NCBI RefSeq assembly: GCF_964340395.1
Contig: NC_135565.1
Span: forward strand, 10,857,742-10,921,741
DNA length: 64,000 nt
Direction: 5' to 3'
Source: Glandiceps talaboti
Taxonomy: Eukaryota > Hemichordata > Enteropneusta > Spengelidae
The position numbers and the translations under genes are program-made. Positions 11,065 to 25,202 of this stretch are shown here, piece by piece. Position 1 is the stretch's first letter; every line of letters starts with the position of its first letter. The notes under the pieces were generated by a model that did not search any database, was not told where the DNA came from, and worked only from the letters and a program-made list of their open reading frames with translations.

Positions 11065-11851
11065 TTGAATGCACAGGAATTACCCAGGGTTAAAAGTGTG
11101 CTCATGCGCAATGTAGTTTATCATTATTCATAGCTATGTATACGAAATATGGCTATTTGGGCACAGGCACTATCAACCACCATCCTCTCCCTAATATATC
11201 AGTCTCTAACAGGGTTTTAAGGGAACGAGCAAAATGTGCTAATCTTCAAGTTATGGTTATATCTTTCACAAACTTACTTTACAAGTGAAAGTACTGTAAA
11301 ACAGTAATTGTTATCCAAGGTTTTTAAAACATTGTACTGTTATCAGTTATTAGATGAAAGCAAATCTAAGAAAATATGTATCCAAAGTACGAATCTGAAG
11401 GTGTTGTAATATAAAACGAAAGATGCAGGACCTGCTTTGAATATTCCATCATATTTGATAGCACCTAGCAAATGTTATATACAGGTAGTGGTGTTATTAA
11501 ATTGAAGACGTAATCTATTCTTAGAAGCTAATTATTGATATTTACATATTAAATAACAAGTCACTTTAGTATATTAGAAGACTCATAAGCTTTAGAGTCT
11601 ATTCAAAATAAGGTTTGACCTTCAACTAATTCCAACAGAAGTAATTTTGTTCGGAATGTCATGCTGAGCAACATATCAAAATTCCACGTAACTCTAAGTG
11701 GTGGGACAGGGCTAAAATGCGCTTTAATAGTTAGCATAATCATTAAATATCAACGAAAATTGCAAAATTATATTACAGACCGCATTTAAGTAATATATAT
11801 TGACAAATCGTGTCAGCATAATTCTTTCATCATAGAATCTCTTTTTCTCGC

Positions 11852-11924
11852 TATAAACACACTCGGTGAGTCAGTAGTGAGTTTAGTTAAGCTGATGAAT
11901 ATGAATCCCGTACGTACACCATAG
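11852..11924 (+). promoter_or_regulatory. TATA/AP-1 module P3, unit 1
   Basis: TATAAA (11,852-11,857), an exact AP-1 site TGAGTCA (11,867-11,873) and an ATG (11,895) opening a nine-codon frame (MNMNPVRTP then TAG). This block is among the best conserved in the array. It recurs at TATA 21,704, 31,312, 40,938 and 54,355. Function as a promoter is inferred from motifs only. Confidence 0.35.
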
Positions 11925-12904
11925 AAGAGTTATATTCATTCTTTTCAACATATTTTTAAATGATACATGTATATCTGCCCATAGCTCTTGGGAAGATAAA
12001 GTACTTATTCACTTTCTTGTAATCATGACAAGCCCCCCCCCCCATATAAATGGATGTGTCTGTTGCTTCACAAGAATGGCATGTAGACGCTGCAGAACAT
12101 GTTTCACTGGTATTAGTGAGGGGGGGGGGGCAATGATGTCGATGGATTAAATTGCCTCTGCCAGCAAAGATTTTGCCAGATACAGCAAATGGATGGGAAA
12201 GGGGGAGCATTTGAACCCAGTGGACTTGAAATAGCATCTGATTTATATTGCAATTAGTGCAAGTTTGGACTATGTTTTCGCTAGATTGACTGGACAATTA
12301 AGTCCTGTTCATTTATGCTGACAATCAACGGCCAAACTTTGAATTGTCAGTGATAGCTTCCCTCTATTGCATGATGTCTCAAAAAACATTTCAATTGTAT
12401 TGCTGTAAATTGGTGTAATCCTAAAAACTGATAGTATATTAGAATGATCAGTTTCTGAACAGATAGATATGTTACTTCTACATGCTACTCCTACTATAGT
12501 ATGGCAAATTACACGTATTGCAATTAGTCATGCTTCTGTCAAAATGTGATAAGACCACAGTACAAAGTGGAATTTCCAGCTTTCTATTTGGCAAATAATT
12601 TCGAACAAAATACGTGAGCATGGGTCTAGATTTGGACAGTTTTAAAAGGGAGAATATCGAGTATCTCATACGTGGGCATTGCAAATGAACGTATTTGTAT
12701 ATTATTATTTTATTCCTGATTTGTCACTATACGAAAAGTCCAATTTACCCACCTTAACCCAACCTGTGACAGCTTCTCCCCCCCCCCCGGGAGATCACAG
12801 TGGGTAAAGTAGTGTCAAAGGTGAAACTTCGACTCATACTATATTTACACATTCTCTGCTGAAGCTTTACCCCGGATGGAAAGACATGGCGTATAGTGAG
12901 TTGA

Positions 12905-13790
12905 AAAGTAACGAATACATGGTATCAAAATGACGAATACATGGTATGACAAATGAACATGCTGACTTGTATGTTACTGTACAGTACTGTTGTGAGTTGT
13001 GAATGTTATATCTTTGGCAGTGTGAAATCCTTGAGTCCCTGGGAGCAACGAACTGTAAAGACTGAAGTCAAGTTCGATTTGAGAGTAATAAGTTCAAGTC
13101 GCTTGAAGCCATTCTAAAATTTAATGGATTTAATTACTATAAAAATATCACTGTACGATTTACTGTGCAACACTAGATTGTTGATCTGTGTCATGCCTGC
13201 TGTTACTGTAATTTCCACAACATAAAAAGCACTCCTAAATTTCAATGAAATGGAAAAAATACATCATAAATTGTAAAATGGATATGTTTAGTCGACATAA
13301 ACGTTTTAGTTAAGGCCTAAAACAGGAATTGCCTTGGCAGACCCCCAAAGCGAAATTTTCATTCAGTGCTCATTAATATTCATAAGGATGATAAGACTCC
13401 CTCCGACTGTGGACAGAGGTAACGAACAAAGTCTGGGACCAGTCGGTCATAGTGGTACCATCGAACGATCGAGGCATGCCAATGATATATGTTGATATGT
13501 TGTTATGACAGGTTAGGGTTAAGTGGTAATTTGTGTTTCCACCTGCTATGACATATATCACCAATGCAGTGCTGTGCAGTTCATGAGTACTGTGGCCTCG
13601 TGTGTCCTGATAATGCCTAATCGCATGGCAGATGATACTTTGTCCGAGACATTTCTGTTGACAAATGAACATGCTGACTTGTATGGTACTGTACTGTTGT
13701 GAGCTGTGAATCCAATATTGTTGGCAGGGTTTTGTCCTTGAGTCGTATCGAAGATATGTAACATTTACTCTTAAGATTGAAATCATGTTC
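12905..13790 (+). repeat. ~715-bp subrepeat pair (unit 2)
   Basis: Two occurrences of the AACATGCTGACTTGTATG phrase (about 12,956 and 13,668) flank one monomer. A 173-codon open frame on the minus strand here is not conserved in frame at its carboxyl end between units 2 and 3, so I do not treat it as a gene. Confidence 0.75.
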
Positions 13791-15320
13791 GATTTGCAAA
13801 TCGGGGTAGTGTCTTCTGATATTAAAACCAGACAATACTTTGCCTTTAAGATGTGGATAAAGAGTGGTGAAGAGACGGCCATATTGACATTCATTGATTG
13901 CAGTCACTCTAAATATCTGATAACAAACATTACAAATACAAATCAAAGTAGGAATAGTCCCTAGATTTAACCCCCCCCCCCCAACAAAAAAACTACCGAA
14001 AAGTCACACAGGCTTTTACAACTCTAAAGCTTAAAAAACAGGGTTTTCAGTTTCAAATGACGAAAATAACCAGATTTGAACTAAATGCCTCCCATAAGAG
14101 CAAGACCACAGAGTTTTGGGCCTACCCACTTGTTGGAATATTCGCCATAACCATCCGGCCTACACGTTCATTTCCAGTATGCTATAAGTCACTTAAAATC
14201 TTGCGTTTGTTGTTCGCCATCCAATTCACGAATTTGGTTGTAACCTTTAATAAGTACATTAAGTACAGCTAGATGGAGGTACAAAATAGTCGTGTATTAG
14301 CCTAAATCATTAATCTAATCCAGCCTGAAAAGGCAACATCACACACATAAGAAGCACACGCTTACGATTTTGTATATTTAGGCAGACCCTTGGTCTAATA
14401 ACTAATTAAAGCTTGTTTTTGAAAACAAAAACCCATTGTGCTTTTTCACCATCTTATTAACAAAATTGGCTGTATTGGTACTTAACATTAGCCTGTATGT
14501 GAGTAGCATTGCTTGATTAAGGTGCAAAGTAGTATGACCAAAAAAAAGTATTTTCAGACGGAAATCAACGACAAAGCAAGCCACACACACACACCATAAT
14601 AAAAAACCTTGCCTTATTGTCTTATTTATAACCAGACCTGCAACACTGCATATGATTTCTCTATGTTTGAAAAACGGGTAATTTTGTTCCATAATCCACA
14701 GTTGGCAAATACCGTTTGATATCTTGGTGCGAGAAGTTATTTTCCTAGTACAAAGGAGCCACCAGTAATTACAAGAGGAGGGCAGGAAATGGAATTAGGA
14801 GAGGGTAACACTTTATTTTAACTACTTTATTGTCTACCTTAGCATTATTTTTTATTTTAGCATCTCTATGTATATTTGTATGCAAACTCCATGCAATGTA
14901 TCCGGTAGGTACACACATAATATTATTTTGGTTGTTGACACTGTACTTTACTTTGCTATTAGCTATGTATATAAAGTGCTCATACCATGTTTCACTTTTA
15001 CTATAAAATCATTGTAACCATGGCAATGAACAGTCCAAATAATGTTGCCTAAATTATAGCTTAGTGTTAGAGTTAGGTATCATAATATCAGATCATATCA
15101 TCAAACCGCTGCTGACAGCCAAGTGGCATAAAGTGAACAGTGTCTTCACTTACATATACTTTGGTGGTGGTGGTGGTGGTGGTGGTGGTGGTGGTGGTGG
15201 TAGTAGTTGGTGTAATAACCAATAGTTTTAGACATTCGGCATGGTGGCAACGATGGGATAAGTCCAACATCCCTAGCTATGTGTGAGAGCATTTAAACCA
15301 TGTATTTTTTGTAATCTGGA

Positions 15321-15550
15321 CCAATCAGAATGTGAGATTGGTGACAGGTAACCTATAAATCAAACGTATGCTAGCTAATGGCTAGATATATGCGCAGTTC
15401 TACGAATTTAACGACTGTAAAATGCATTGAGTGATTACCTAGAAATTCTGTCCATTATCGAAAAGATAAATTCAGTCACTTTTTCGTAGAATATAAAAAA
15501 CCACACGTGCTCATCTCAGTAGTATAGTTCTGAAGGTGGAGACATGAAAA
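15321..15550 (+). promoter_or_regulatory. Promoter-like module P1, unit 2
   Basis: CCAAT is at 15,321, GATTGG at 15,336, TTCTACGAA at 15,398, TTCGTAGAA at 15,483, TATAAAAA at 15,492 and ATG at 15,544. Then comes AAAA/GTGAGT with the donor at 15,551. All elements are intact. The second exon seen in unit 1 is absent because the interval after about 15,605 is deleted relative to units 1 and 5. Confidence 0.5.
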
Positions 15551-15871
15551 GTGAGTCTGGTATGATTAAGCTGCTGTTGATTTCTAGGCCTATAATTACA
15601 TATTATTAAACATGCCTCCTTCTCCCGCCATAATTAATTTCCCTGACATATTATTGGGCCATACACTTGAACCCATAAAACATTCGATGCACATTATCTC
15701 TTTGTTTCTTTCAAAAAAGGAACAAAACAACCTGTCTAGTGAATGTACCTCCATGAATAACCAGAGTAGATTATTCAAATTCAAATTCAATTCGTCCAGA
15801 TAGGGAACAACTCAATGTCCATATACCTTATAAGGATATGCAGAGTAATGGTTTTGACTTTCTGTCTGTGT

Positions 15872-15895
15872 ATCAGTCAGTCAGTCAGTCAGTCA

Positions 15896-15959
<64 letters not shown>

Positions 15960-16055
15960 TATGTATGTATGTATGTATGTATGTATGTATGTATGTATGT
16001 ATGTGTGTATGTATGTATCCATCTATCTATCTCTCTATCTCTCTCTCTCTCTCTC
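15872..16055 (+). repeat. CAGT/CTGT/ATGT/CTCT compound microsatellite, unit 2
   Basis: Five CAGT repeats lead into about 60 bp of CTGT, about 60 bp of ATGT and then ATCT/CTCT. This begins the 2.1-kb segment specific to units 2, 3, 4 and 6. Confidence 0.95.
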
Positions 16056-16369
16056 ATTCCGTCTATCTGTATACATTTATTTGATGATACGATTTCTTCA
16101 AGTTAAAAACGGTGGATTCTTAAATTTGGCCGACAAAAAATCACTGATCAAAAAGTCCCCTATCTGTAAAACCAAAAACAGGCTGACTCCCATCACTTAA
16201 TTCTAAAACATGATGACCCCTCATATATATAATATTCACATGACAGCTATTTTTTGATCGTGACTCAGTGTGGACTGCTTGACTGTCTTGCATCTACTTT
16301 ATAAGATACCGGGTTAGCACTATCATAATTATAATTACTGACTTCACAGGGTAAATATATTCCAAAAGG

Positions 16370-16806
16370 AGTTTAATAGCATATTGAGAGTGAAAGGTAT
16401 GGGGAAAACTTTGAGCAAGGAATAAGTATATCTCTTATGGGGGGGGGGGGTTCTAGGGGGTCTCCCCTTAGAAGTCCTGGGGGTTTTTTACTCTGAAAAG
16501 TCAATTTTGAGACTATTCGGTCCTTTTCAGATAATAATTTCCAAGCTTTACAAGACAGCACCAACATGTAAAAAGCAACTACACAGGTTTGAAATACTTG
16601 AAATATACTTTGATAACATCTTGACAGTAAGAGGGGAAGAGCTTGAGACTGGGATATGTCCACCTCATGTGTGGGTTCCCTCTAGAAGCCCTGGAGGATT
16701 TTTACTCTTAAAGCCAATTTTTAGGCTATTCAGACCCTTTCAAGCAATAAGTCAATCCATGCTTTACAAGACAGCACCATCAAGTATCAGAAACTATTCT
16801 TTATAA
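16370..16806 (+). repeat. ~233-bp subrepeats, two copies (unit 2)
   Basis: Each monomer carries a G-run, a phrase like TAGAAGCCCTGGAGG, CAAGACAGCACCAACATGTA and CATCTTGACAGTAAGAGG. Units 3, 4 and 6 have three monomers. Confidence 0.85.
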
Positions 16807-19432
16807 CGTACACAGGGTTGAAATATGTACTTAAACAGTTAAATGACATCATTATATACATGTAGAAAATGTCAGCACATCTACTGGTAACTTTTATCAT
16901 TGGTAGGGTAGATTTGGAGTTTAAGGCAATTTTAGACTACCTTGGCAAACATTTCACAACTTTAAAAAAGACTATCATCTCAAATTTGAATTAGGTGAAA
17001 ATATTTAAGAAAAGTTTAATATCATTATGACAGTAAAACGGTTGTTGGTGCATTTGATTGTTGGTTGAATGCATGAGTGACCTCTGGGGGTGGGGAGTCC
17101 TTGGTATTGTGGCATTAATATTGCATGTATAGTAAATTCACCGGTATGTTAGAGAACTTTAGGTGGTCATACCTAGTGTATAATAGAAACTGCAATCTGA
17201 TGAGATGCGGTGATTTGTAGTGTCAATAACATGTAGTGTCCAAAAAAGAAAGTGTATTAATCCTTCTGACAAGTTCATAGTGACGAGTACATTTTAGATT
17301 AACTTCTTTTATAAACTATCTATGAAGATTACCATTACGAAATCTTCAAGTTAACTTTTACCCCAAAGTGCAATATAAGTGAAGCACTGATTGTGAAACA
17401 GCCAAGCATTTACATGACATGTTCTGTAACTAGTGTGGTCGCTAGGTAATACATGTATATGTATATGTGTAGTTATGCTTGAACTAATAAGTATTATAAT
17501 TAAAGAATTCATGTAAGAAACCACATTTCAGACAAGGCTATATGCCATTGTAGAAAAAGGATTTTTTTCTTCCATCACAATCCAAAACACAATGACCCCC
17601 CCCCCTCCATCCACAATTTTGAAAACAGCATAACAACCCTATTGCCAATTTCAAAAACATGGTGACCCCCCTCCAAATTCACCGCCCCCCCCCCAGGCCG
17701 AAGAAAGTGACTGGTCCCTTACATTATTACACTGATATGACTTTGGAGTTAGTAGTAGTGTGCAAACAAATAAATAAACAGCAATGTGTGAACTCGTCTG
17801 TATGAATTGTGCACACCTTTTTATTGCCAACGAGAAATGAAAAAACACACTCTAGAGTTAAGTAAGGCATCTTCCTTATATTTTATATAGATTAGGAACA
17901 CACGATGCGCATTCATATTTAATATTTGAAACAATATCAATAGTCTTCTAATTACTCGTAACGTGTACATAAATTGCGCGTATCTCATCCCAATCTGGCC
18001 CCTTCTGTAAGGCCAGTGTATTGCGCACTATAGCGATCTCGCGTTTTGTTATGGTTTTGTTAGTTTTGGAATATTATGAGGGAGCTAAGATGCACATGGG
18101 TAAAGGCTATTTTTTCTTGCTCAGCCCTATACTGCCGTTCTGTTTTGTCACAACCTGTACCTGTAATGGGAAGTTCACAGTTTGGCTGAACTCTTGCAGT
18201 GACGTCAGAAATTTATCAAAGGGAAAACATTCTTGTATACCAAAATCAGTGACAGTGTCACTCTCAATTCCAGGTACTGACAAAAAGTAACATAGTGACC
18301 TTGTACGGCTAAGTGGGATAAAGCATTCATTTTTGAGACACGGTCAATGAACACATTGAAGTTGAGTTTGATCTCCCAGTTTGTGCATTTTCTCCTTACA
18401 TAAATAATATGAGTAAATTGAGTAATACAGATAATTTCGATGGAAATTAAGGAACACATAAACACATCCACCTCTTTTCCACACTTTGCGAATAAATCTT
18501 AATGTTGTAATCTATGTGATACTTGCAGGCATTGTAATGGACTATTAGAACTATAGCCTCTAATGTGGATGTTGAAACTGTTGTAAATAATTGCTGTTTG
18601 ACAATAAAGCGTTTTTCACTTTATTTTTTTTTAACTTGTGGGTTTTTTTCACACGTGAGTGTCTATTTAAGGTAGTTATGTTTTCCGTTGTTTTTCATAT
18701 GGTCACTGTGTTATTGGTTTCTTCTCATCAGATGTACAGCCATTACATATTGCCGATTGGAAGAACAGTTTTATATTGTCTTTTTAAGTTGATGTCAGTT
18801 TCCGCATCACCAATTTCTTGCAAGACTGTACGGTTTTCGCCGATTTATTTTAGTTTATTCTCGAAACCGAAAACAAGTTTAGGGTCGGCTTGAAAGCCTA
18901 CGTGGAGTTGTTTTATTAGACCTAATGACAAATAAGTATAACATATCTGAAACTATTGCTTTTTGACGTTAACTAATAGAAAATAAGTATACGATATTTG
19001 GCTAGCTTTGGAATACTAAAACAGACAATACATGAGCCTTAAGTAAATATTCTTTTTTTAAATACAGTATATTTGACCTGTACATTAACATGTGCAGATA
19101 GTGATTCATCGCAAGACAGATGATAATTTAATCATTTTGTTCAAGACATTTATATTTGGGTAAATATTGCCAAACTACCTGTAAGATTTCATCTACCCAC
19201 TCACACAGGGCTGTACTACTCACAGTGAGAAACAATTGGTACGGAAAGAGAACATGAATGTGGTATTCTTTACTTATGTTGATCACGTTGTTGGAATACC
19301 ACATTATTAGAAAAGGCTGAGTCTTGAGTATGGGTTTGGGGTCAAAGAGTTTAAAATGTGGAGAAAGGCATCATTTTAGCACAATTTAACAGAGATTAGT
19401 TAGTGCTATTGCTATGGTGACATGTCCACCCG

Positions 19433-19815
<383 letters not shown>

Positions 19816-19932
19816 TGCCTGTGCGTATTTGTGTGTACACAACTTAAGGTCACAACCTGCCTGACCGATTTAAGTACATAAACGTAAATTATACGTATGT
19901 CAGACTAATCTAGTGGTTTGATATTCAAGTAG

Positions 19933-20028
19933 TTCTACGAAATGAACGACTGTTAAGTGCATGGCGTGACTACATGGAAATACCATCCATTATAGTGAAA
20001 AGGCAAATTCTATCATCTCTTCGTAGAA
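19933..20028 (+). promoter_or_regulatory. Palindromic-pair module P2, unit 2
   Basis: TTCTACGAA (19,933) and TTCGTAGAA (20,020) are intact. The upstream TATA equivalent is GTACATAAACG, a weaker match. Confidence 0.4.
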
Positions 20029-20578
20029 TTGAATACACAGGAATTACCCAGGGTTAAAAGTGTGCTCATGCGCAATGTAGTTTATCATTATCCATAGCTA
20101 TGCATACGAATTATGGCTAAGTTATGTTTATCTATTTCACAAACTTACTTTGCAAGTGAAAGTACTGTAAACAATAATTGTTATCCAAGGTTTTCAAAAC
20201 AATGTACTGTTATCAGTTAGATGTAAACAAAGTATCCAAAGTACGGATCTAAAGGTGTTGTAATAGAAAACAAAATATGCAGGACCTGCTTTGAATATTC
20301 CATCATATTTGATAGCACCTAGCAAATGGTATATACAGGTAGTGATGTTGTTAAATTGAAGACGTAGTATATTCTTAGAAGCTAATTATTGATCTTTACA
20401 TAGTAAATAACAAGTAACTTTAGTATATTAGAAGACTCATAGGCTTTAGAGTCTATTAAAAATAAGGTTTGACCTTGAACTAATTCCAACAGAAGTTATT
20501 TTGTTTGGAATGTCATGCTGAGGAACATATCAAAATTCCGCGAAAAGTCTAAGTGATAGGACAGGGCTAAAATGAGTT

Positions 20579-20614
20579 TTTCCTTCCGTAAGGAAGAGAT
20601 ATATTTATGGGTGG

Positions 20615-20649
<35 letters not shown>

Positions 20650-21578
20650 TGTGTCTGTCTGTGTGTCTGTGTGTCTGTCTGTCTGTGTCATCGTTTTCTC
20701 CATAACGGCTTGCTCAATTCAAACCAGATTTTGAAGACGTATTCCGTAGGGTAATGGCAAGACTTGATTAGGTTTTGGTAAAAAATCACGTGAATATTAA
20801 TGAGCAATTTACGTAATTAATGATTTTCGGTAATTAGGCTATACCTCAAGAATGCACGCTTCAAATTCATTATAACTTTGTACACACATGTGCGATACCA
20901 AAGCGGACCTGTCCTGAAAATATTACTAATGTAGCTTTTAGTTATAATAAGTTATTGACATATTTTCGATTGGCCACAAAAAGAAAAAAATAGTTTCTCG
21001 TCAGGAAATGTCGTCTAAAGTGGTGCGACTTTATCACCATTTTCTAAAACACGACTGGCTCAATTCAAACGAAATTTATTGCACGTGTTCTGTAGGGTAG
21101 TGACAAGAAATGATTAGGTTTCGGTAAACATCCCAAGAATATTAACGAGAAATTTTACATAATTAATGATTTTCGGTAATTAGGCTATATCTCAAGAATG
21201 CACACTTAAAATTCAATATAATTTAATACATGCATTTGCGATACCAAAGCGCACTTGTCCTGAAATTATTATTGATGTAGCTTTTAGTTTTAATAAATTA
21301 TTGGCATATTTTTGTAGGCCACTAAAAAAGGAAAAAATAGTTTCTCGCCAGGAAATGTTGTCTAAAGTGGTACGACAATGCGCATATTTTTTACATTCTC
21401 AACAAATGTCACAGTACATGTTGTGGTTGGCCAGGAGATCACTAACAGCAATGAGCAAATAGCAATGAATGAGAAAAAATAACTTATTACATATGTTCTG
21501 TTGTATTCCAACGATTGTCTGTAGGAACGACAATCTCAAAACTTCGCCCTTACAGAAATATTCAGTTTACATATGGTA
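20579..21578 (+). mobile_element. Private ~1-kb insertion in unit 2
   Basis: Units 1 and 6 read continuously GGGCTAAAATG(A/C)G(T/C)TTT..TAGTTAGCATAAT, whereas unit 2 is interrupted here. The insert starts near a GT-rich microsatellite (20,618-20,690). It contains two diverged copies of a ~346-bp monomer (CTCAATTCAAA at 20,713 and 21,059; GATTTTCGGTAATTAGGCTATA in both). No coding capacity and no clear terminal repeats are seen. It is probably a non-autonomous element. Confidence 0.6.
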
Positions 21579-21703
21579 ATAGTTAGCATAATTATTAAAT
21601 ATCAACGAAAATTGCAAAATTATATTACAGACCGCATTTAAGTAATATATATTGACAAATCGTGTCAGCATAATTCTTTCATCATAGAATATCTTTTTCT
21701 CGC

Positions 21704-21776
21704 TATAAACACACTCGGTGAGTCAGTAGTGAGTTTAGTTAAGCTGATGAATATGAATCCCGTACGTACACCATAG
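21704..21776 (+). promoter_or_regulatory. TATA/AP-1 module P3, unit 2
   Basis: TATAAA 21,704, TGAGTCA 21,719-21,725, ATG 21,747 with the same nine-codon frame as unit 1. Confidence 0.35.
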
Positions 21777-22819
21777 AAGAGTTATATTCATTCTTTTCAA
21801 CACATTTTTAAATGATACATGTATATCTGCCCATAGCTCTTGGGAAGATAAAGTACTTATTCACTTTCTTGTAATCATGACAAGCCCCCCCCCCATATAA
21901 ATGGATGTGTATGTTGCTTCACAAGGATGGCATATAGACGCTGCAGAACATGTTTCACTGGTATTAGTGTAGGGGGGGGGCAAAGATGTCGATGGATTGA
22001 ATTGCGCCTGCCAGCAAAGATTTTGCCAAAGGTTCCCACAGGCACTACATTTATACATCCAAAAAGTCTTCCTCCAGCTGTACCAGTTACTCGTCACATA
22101 GGATTTATTATCAGATACAGCAAATGGATGGGAAAGGGGGAACATTTGAACCCAATGGACTTGAAATGGCATCTGATTTATATTGTAATTAGTTCAAGGT
22201 TGGACCATTTTTTCGATAGATTGACTGGTCAATTAAGTCCTGTTCATTTATGCTGACAATCAACGGCCAAACTTCAGTGAAAGCTTCCCTCTATTGCATG
22301 ATGTCTCAAAAAATATTTCAATTGTATTGCTGTAAATTAGTGTAATCCTAAAGACTGATAGTATATTAGAATGATCAGTTTCTAAACAGATAGATATGTT
22401 ACTTCTACATGCTACTCCTACTACAGTATAGCAAATTACACGTATTGCAATTAGTCATGCTTCTGTCAAAATGTGATAAGACCACAGTACAAACTGGAAT
22501 TTCCAGCTTTCTATTTGGAAAATAACTTCAAACAAAATACGTGAGCATGGGTCTAGATTTGGACAGTTTTAAGAGGGAGAATATCGAGTATCTCATATAT
22601 GGGCGTTGGAAATGAACGTATTTGTATATTATTATTTTATTCCTGATTGGTCACTATACGAAAAGTCCAATTTACCCACCTTAACCCAACCTTTACCCTA
22701 CCTGTGACAGCTCCCCCCCCCCCCAGGAGATCACAGTGGGTAAAGTAGTGCCAAAGGTGGAACTTCGTCGCATACCATATTTACACATTCTCTGCTGAAG
22801 CTTTACCCCGGATGGAAAG

Positions 22820-23710
22820 ACGAATACATGGTATCAAATTGACGAATACATGGTATGACAAAATGAACATGCTGACTTGTATGTTACTGTACTGTACTGT
22901 TGTGAGGTGTGAATCTCATATCTTTGGCAGTGTGAAGTCCTTGAGTCCCTGGGAGCAAAGAACTGTAAAGACTGAAGTCAAGTTCGATTTGAGAGTAATG
23001 AGTTCAAGTCGCTTGAAGCCATTCTAAAATTTAATGGATTTAATTACTATAAAAATATCACTGTGCGATTTACTGTGCAACACTGGATTGTTGATCTGTG
23101 TCATGCACGCTGTTACTGTAATTTCCACGACTCAAAAAAACACTCCTAAATTTCAATGAAATGGAAAAAATACCCCATTTGTACAGGTATACATCACAGA
23201 TTGTAAAATGGATATGTTTAGTCGACATAAACGTTTTAGTTAAGGGCTAAAACAGGAATTGCCTTGGCAGACACCCAAAGCGAAATTTTCATTCAGTGCT
23301 CATTAATATTCATAAGGATGATAAGACTTTGTCTGACTGTGGACAGAGGTAACCGGTCGGTCATAGTGGTACCATCGAACGATCGAGGCATGCCAATGAT
23401 ATATGTTGATATGTTGTTACGACAGGTTAGGGTTAAGTGGTAATTTGTGTTTCCACCTGCTATGGCATATATCACCAATGCAGTGCTGTGCAGTTCATGA
23501 GTACTGTGGCCTCGTGTGTCCTGATAATGCCTAATCGCATGGCAGATGATACTTTGTCCGAGACATTTCTGTTGACAAATGAACATGCTGACTTGTATGG
23601 TACTGTACTGTTGTGAGCTGTGAATCCAATATTGTTGGCAGGGTTTTGTCCTTGAGTCGTATCGAATATATGGAGTAGGTACTCTTAAAATTGAAGTCAT
23701 GTTCGATTTG
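22820..23710 (+). repeat. ~713-bp subrepeat pair (unit 3)
   Basis: Same arrangement as unit 2, with the phrase at about 22,867 and 23,580. The segment GAACAAAGTCTGGGACC of unit 2 is deleted here (AGGTAACCGGTCGGTC at 23,347). Confidence 0.75.
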
Positions 23711-24972
23711 CAAATCGGGGTAGTTTCTTCTGATATTAAAACCAGACAATACTTTGCCTTTAAGATATGGATAAAGAGTGGTGAGGAGACGACCATATTG
23801 ACATTTATGCAGTCACTCTAAATATCTGATAACAAACATTACGAATACAAATAAAAGTAGGAATAGTCCATAGATTTAACCCCCCCCCCAACAAAAAAAG
23901 CTACCGAAAAGTCACACAGGCTTTTACAACTCTAAAGCTTAAAAAACAGGGTTTTCAGTTTCAAATGACGAAAATAACAAGATTTGAACTAAATGCCTCC
24001 CATAATAGCAAGACAACAGAGTTTTGGGCCTACCCACATTGTTGGAATATTCGCCATAACCATCCGGCCTACACGTTCATTTCCAGTATGCTACAAGTCA
24101 CTTAAAATCTTGCGTTTGTTGTTCGCCATCCAATTCACGAATTTGGTTGTAACCTTTAATAAGTACATTAAGTATAGCTAGATGGAGGTACAAAATAGTC
24201 ATGTATTAGCCTAAATCATTAATCTAATCCAGCCTGAAAAGACAACGTCACACACATAAGAAGCACACGCTTACGATTTTGTATATTTAGGCAGACCCTT
24301 GGTCTAATAAATAATTAAAGCTTGTTTTTGAAAACAAAAACCCATTGTGCTTTTCCACCATCTTATTAACAACATTGGCTGTACTGGTACTTAACATTAG
24401 CCTGTATGTGAGTAGTATTGCTTGATTAAGGTGCAAAGTAGTATGACCAAAAGAAAAAAGTATTTTCAGACGGAAATCAACGACAAAGCAAGCCACACAC
24501 ACCCCGTAATAAAAAACCTTGCCTTATTGTCTTATTTATAACCAGACCTGCAACACTGCATATTATTTCTCTATGTTTGAAAAACGGGTAATTTTGTTCT
24601 ACAATCCACAGTTGCCAAATACCGTTTGATATCTTGGTGCGAGAAGTAATTTTCTTAGTACAAAGGAGCCACCAGTAATTTCAAGGGGGTGCAGGAAATG
24701 GAATTAGGAGAGGGTAACACTTTATTTTGACTACTTTATTGTCTACCTTAGCATTATCAAATCGCTGCTGACAACCAAGTTGCATAAAGTTAACAGTGTC
24801 TTCACATACATATACTGTGGTGGTGGTGGTGGTGGTGGTGGTGGTGGTGGTAGTAGTTGGTGTAATAACCAATAGTTTTAAAGACATTCGGCATGGTGGC
24901 AACGATGGGATAAGTCCAACATCCCTAGCTATGTCTGAGAGCATTTAAACCATGTTTTTTTTGTAATCTGGA

Positions 24973-25202
24973 CCAATCAGAATGTGAGATTGGTGACAGG
25001 TAACGTATAAATCAAACGTATGCTAGCTAATGGCTAGATATATGCGTAGTTCTACGATTTTAACGACTGTAAAATGCATTGAGTGATTACCAAGAAATTC
25101 TGTCCATTATCAAAAAGATAAATTCAGTCACTCTTTCGTAGAATATAAAAAAACACACATGCCCATCTCAGAACGATAGTTCTGAAGGTGGAGACATGAA
25201 AA
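24973..25202 (+). promoter_or_regulatory. Promoter-like module P1, unit 3
   Basis: CCAAT (24,973), the second GAS-type site TTCGTAGAA (25,135), TATAAAAA (25,144), ATG (25,196) and donor GTGAGT (25,203) are intact. The first site reads TTCTACGAT, so it no longer fits TTCNNNGAA. Confidence 0.45.

Larger units (their letters stand above)
3600..12900 (+). repeat. Array unit 1 (subtype with LINE)
   Basis: This unit starts with an expanded run of an ~800-bp subrepeat. It then carries the 71-codon open block near 6,446, the (GGT)n tract, the promoter-like module, a LINE fragment (8,591-9,118), the ATCTCATCCCAATC landmark, the microsatellite, the palindromic-pair module and the TATA/AP-1 module. It lacks the ~2.1-kb segment that units 2, 3, 4 and 6 hold between 'aaattcaaattcaaat' and 'ataaattgcgcg'. 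It is closest to unit 5. Confidence 0.88.

Noticed and set aside
11892-11920. CTGATGA in the TATA/AP-1 block as a hammerhead core
   Set aside because: No GAA-containing second core strand follows at a suitable distance.
13373-13894. 173-codon minus-strand open frame, with 167-codon relatives in units 3 and 4
   Set aside because: The frame is broken in unit 1, changes register at its end between units 2 and 3 through an indel, and shows no family motif. It is an open stretch in a recently duplicated subrepeat.
15612-15803. 63-codon plus-strand frame starting MPPSPAIINF, open in units 2, 3, 4 and 6
   Set aside because: The opposite strand is open over the same bases. The open length is short, and no splice or family evidence supports coding.
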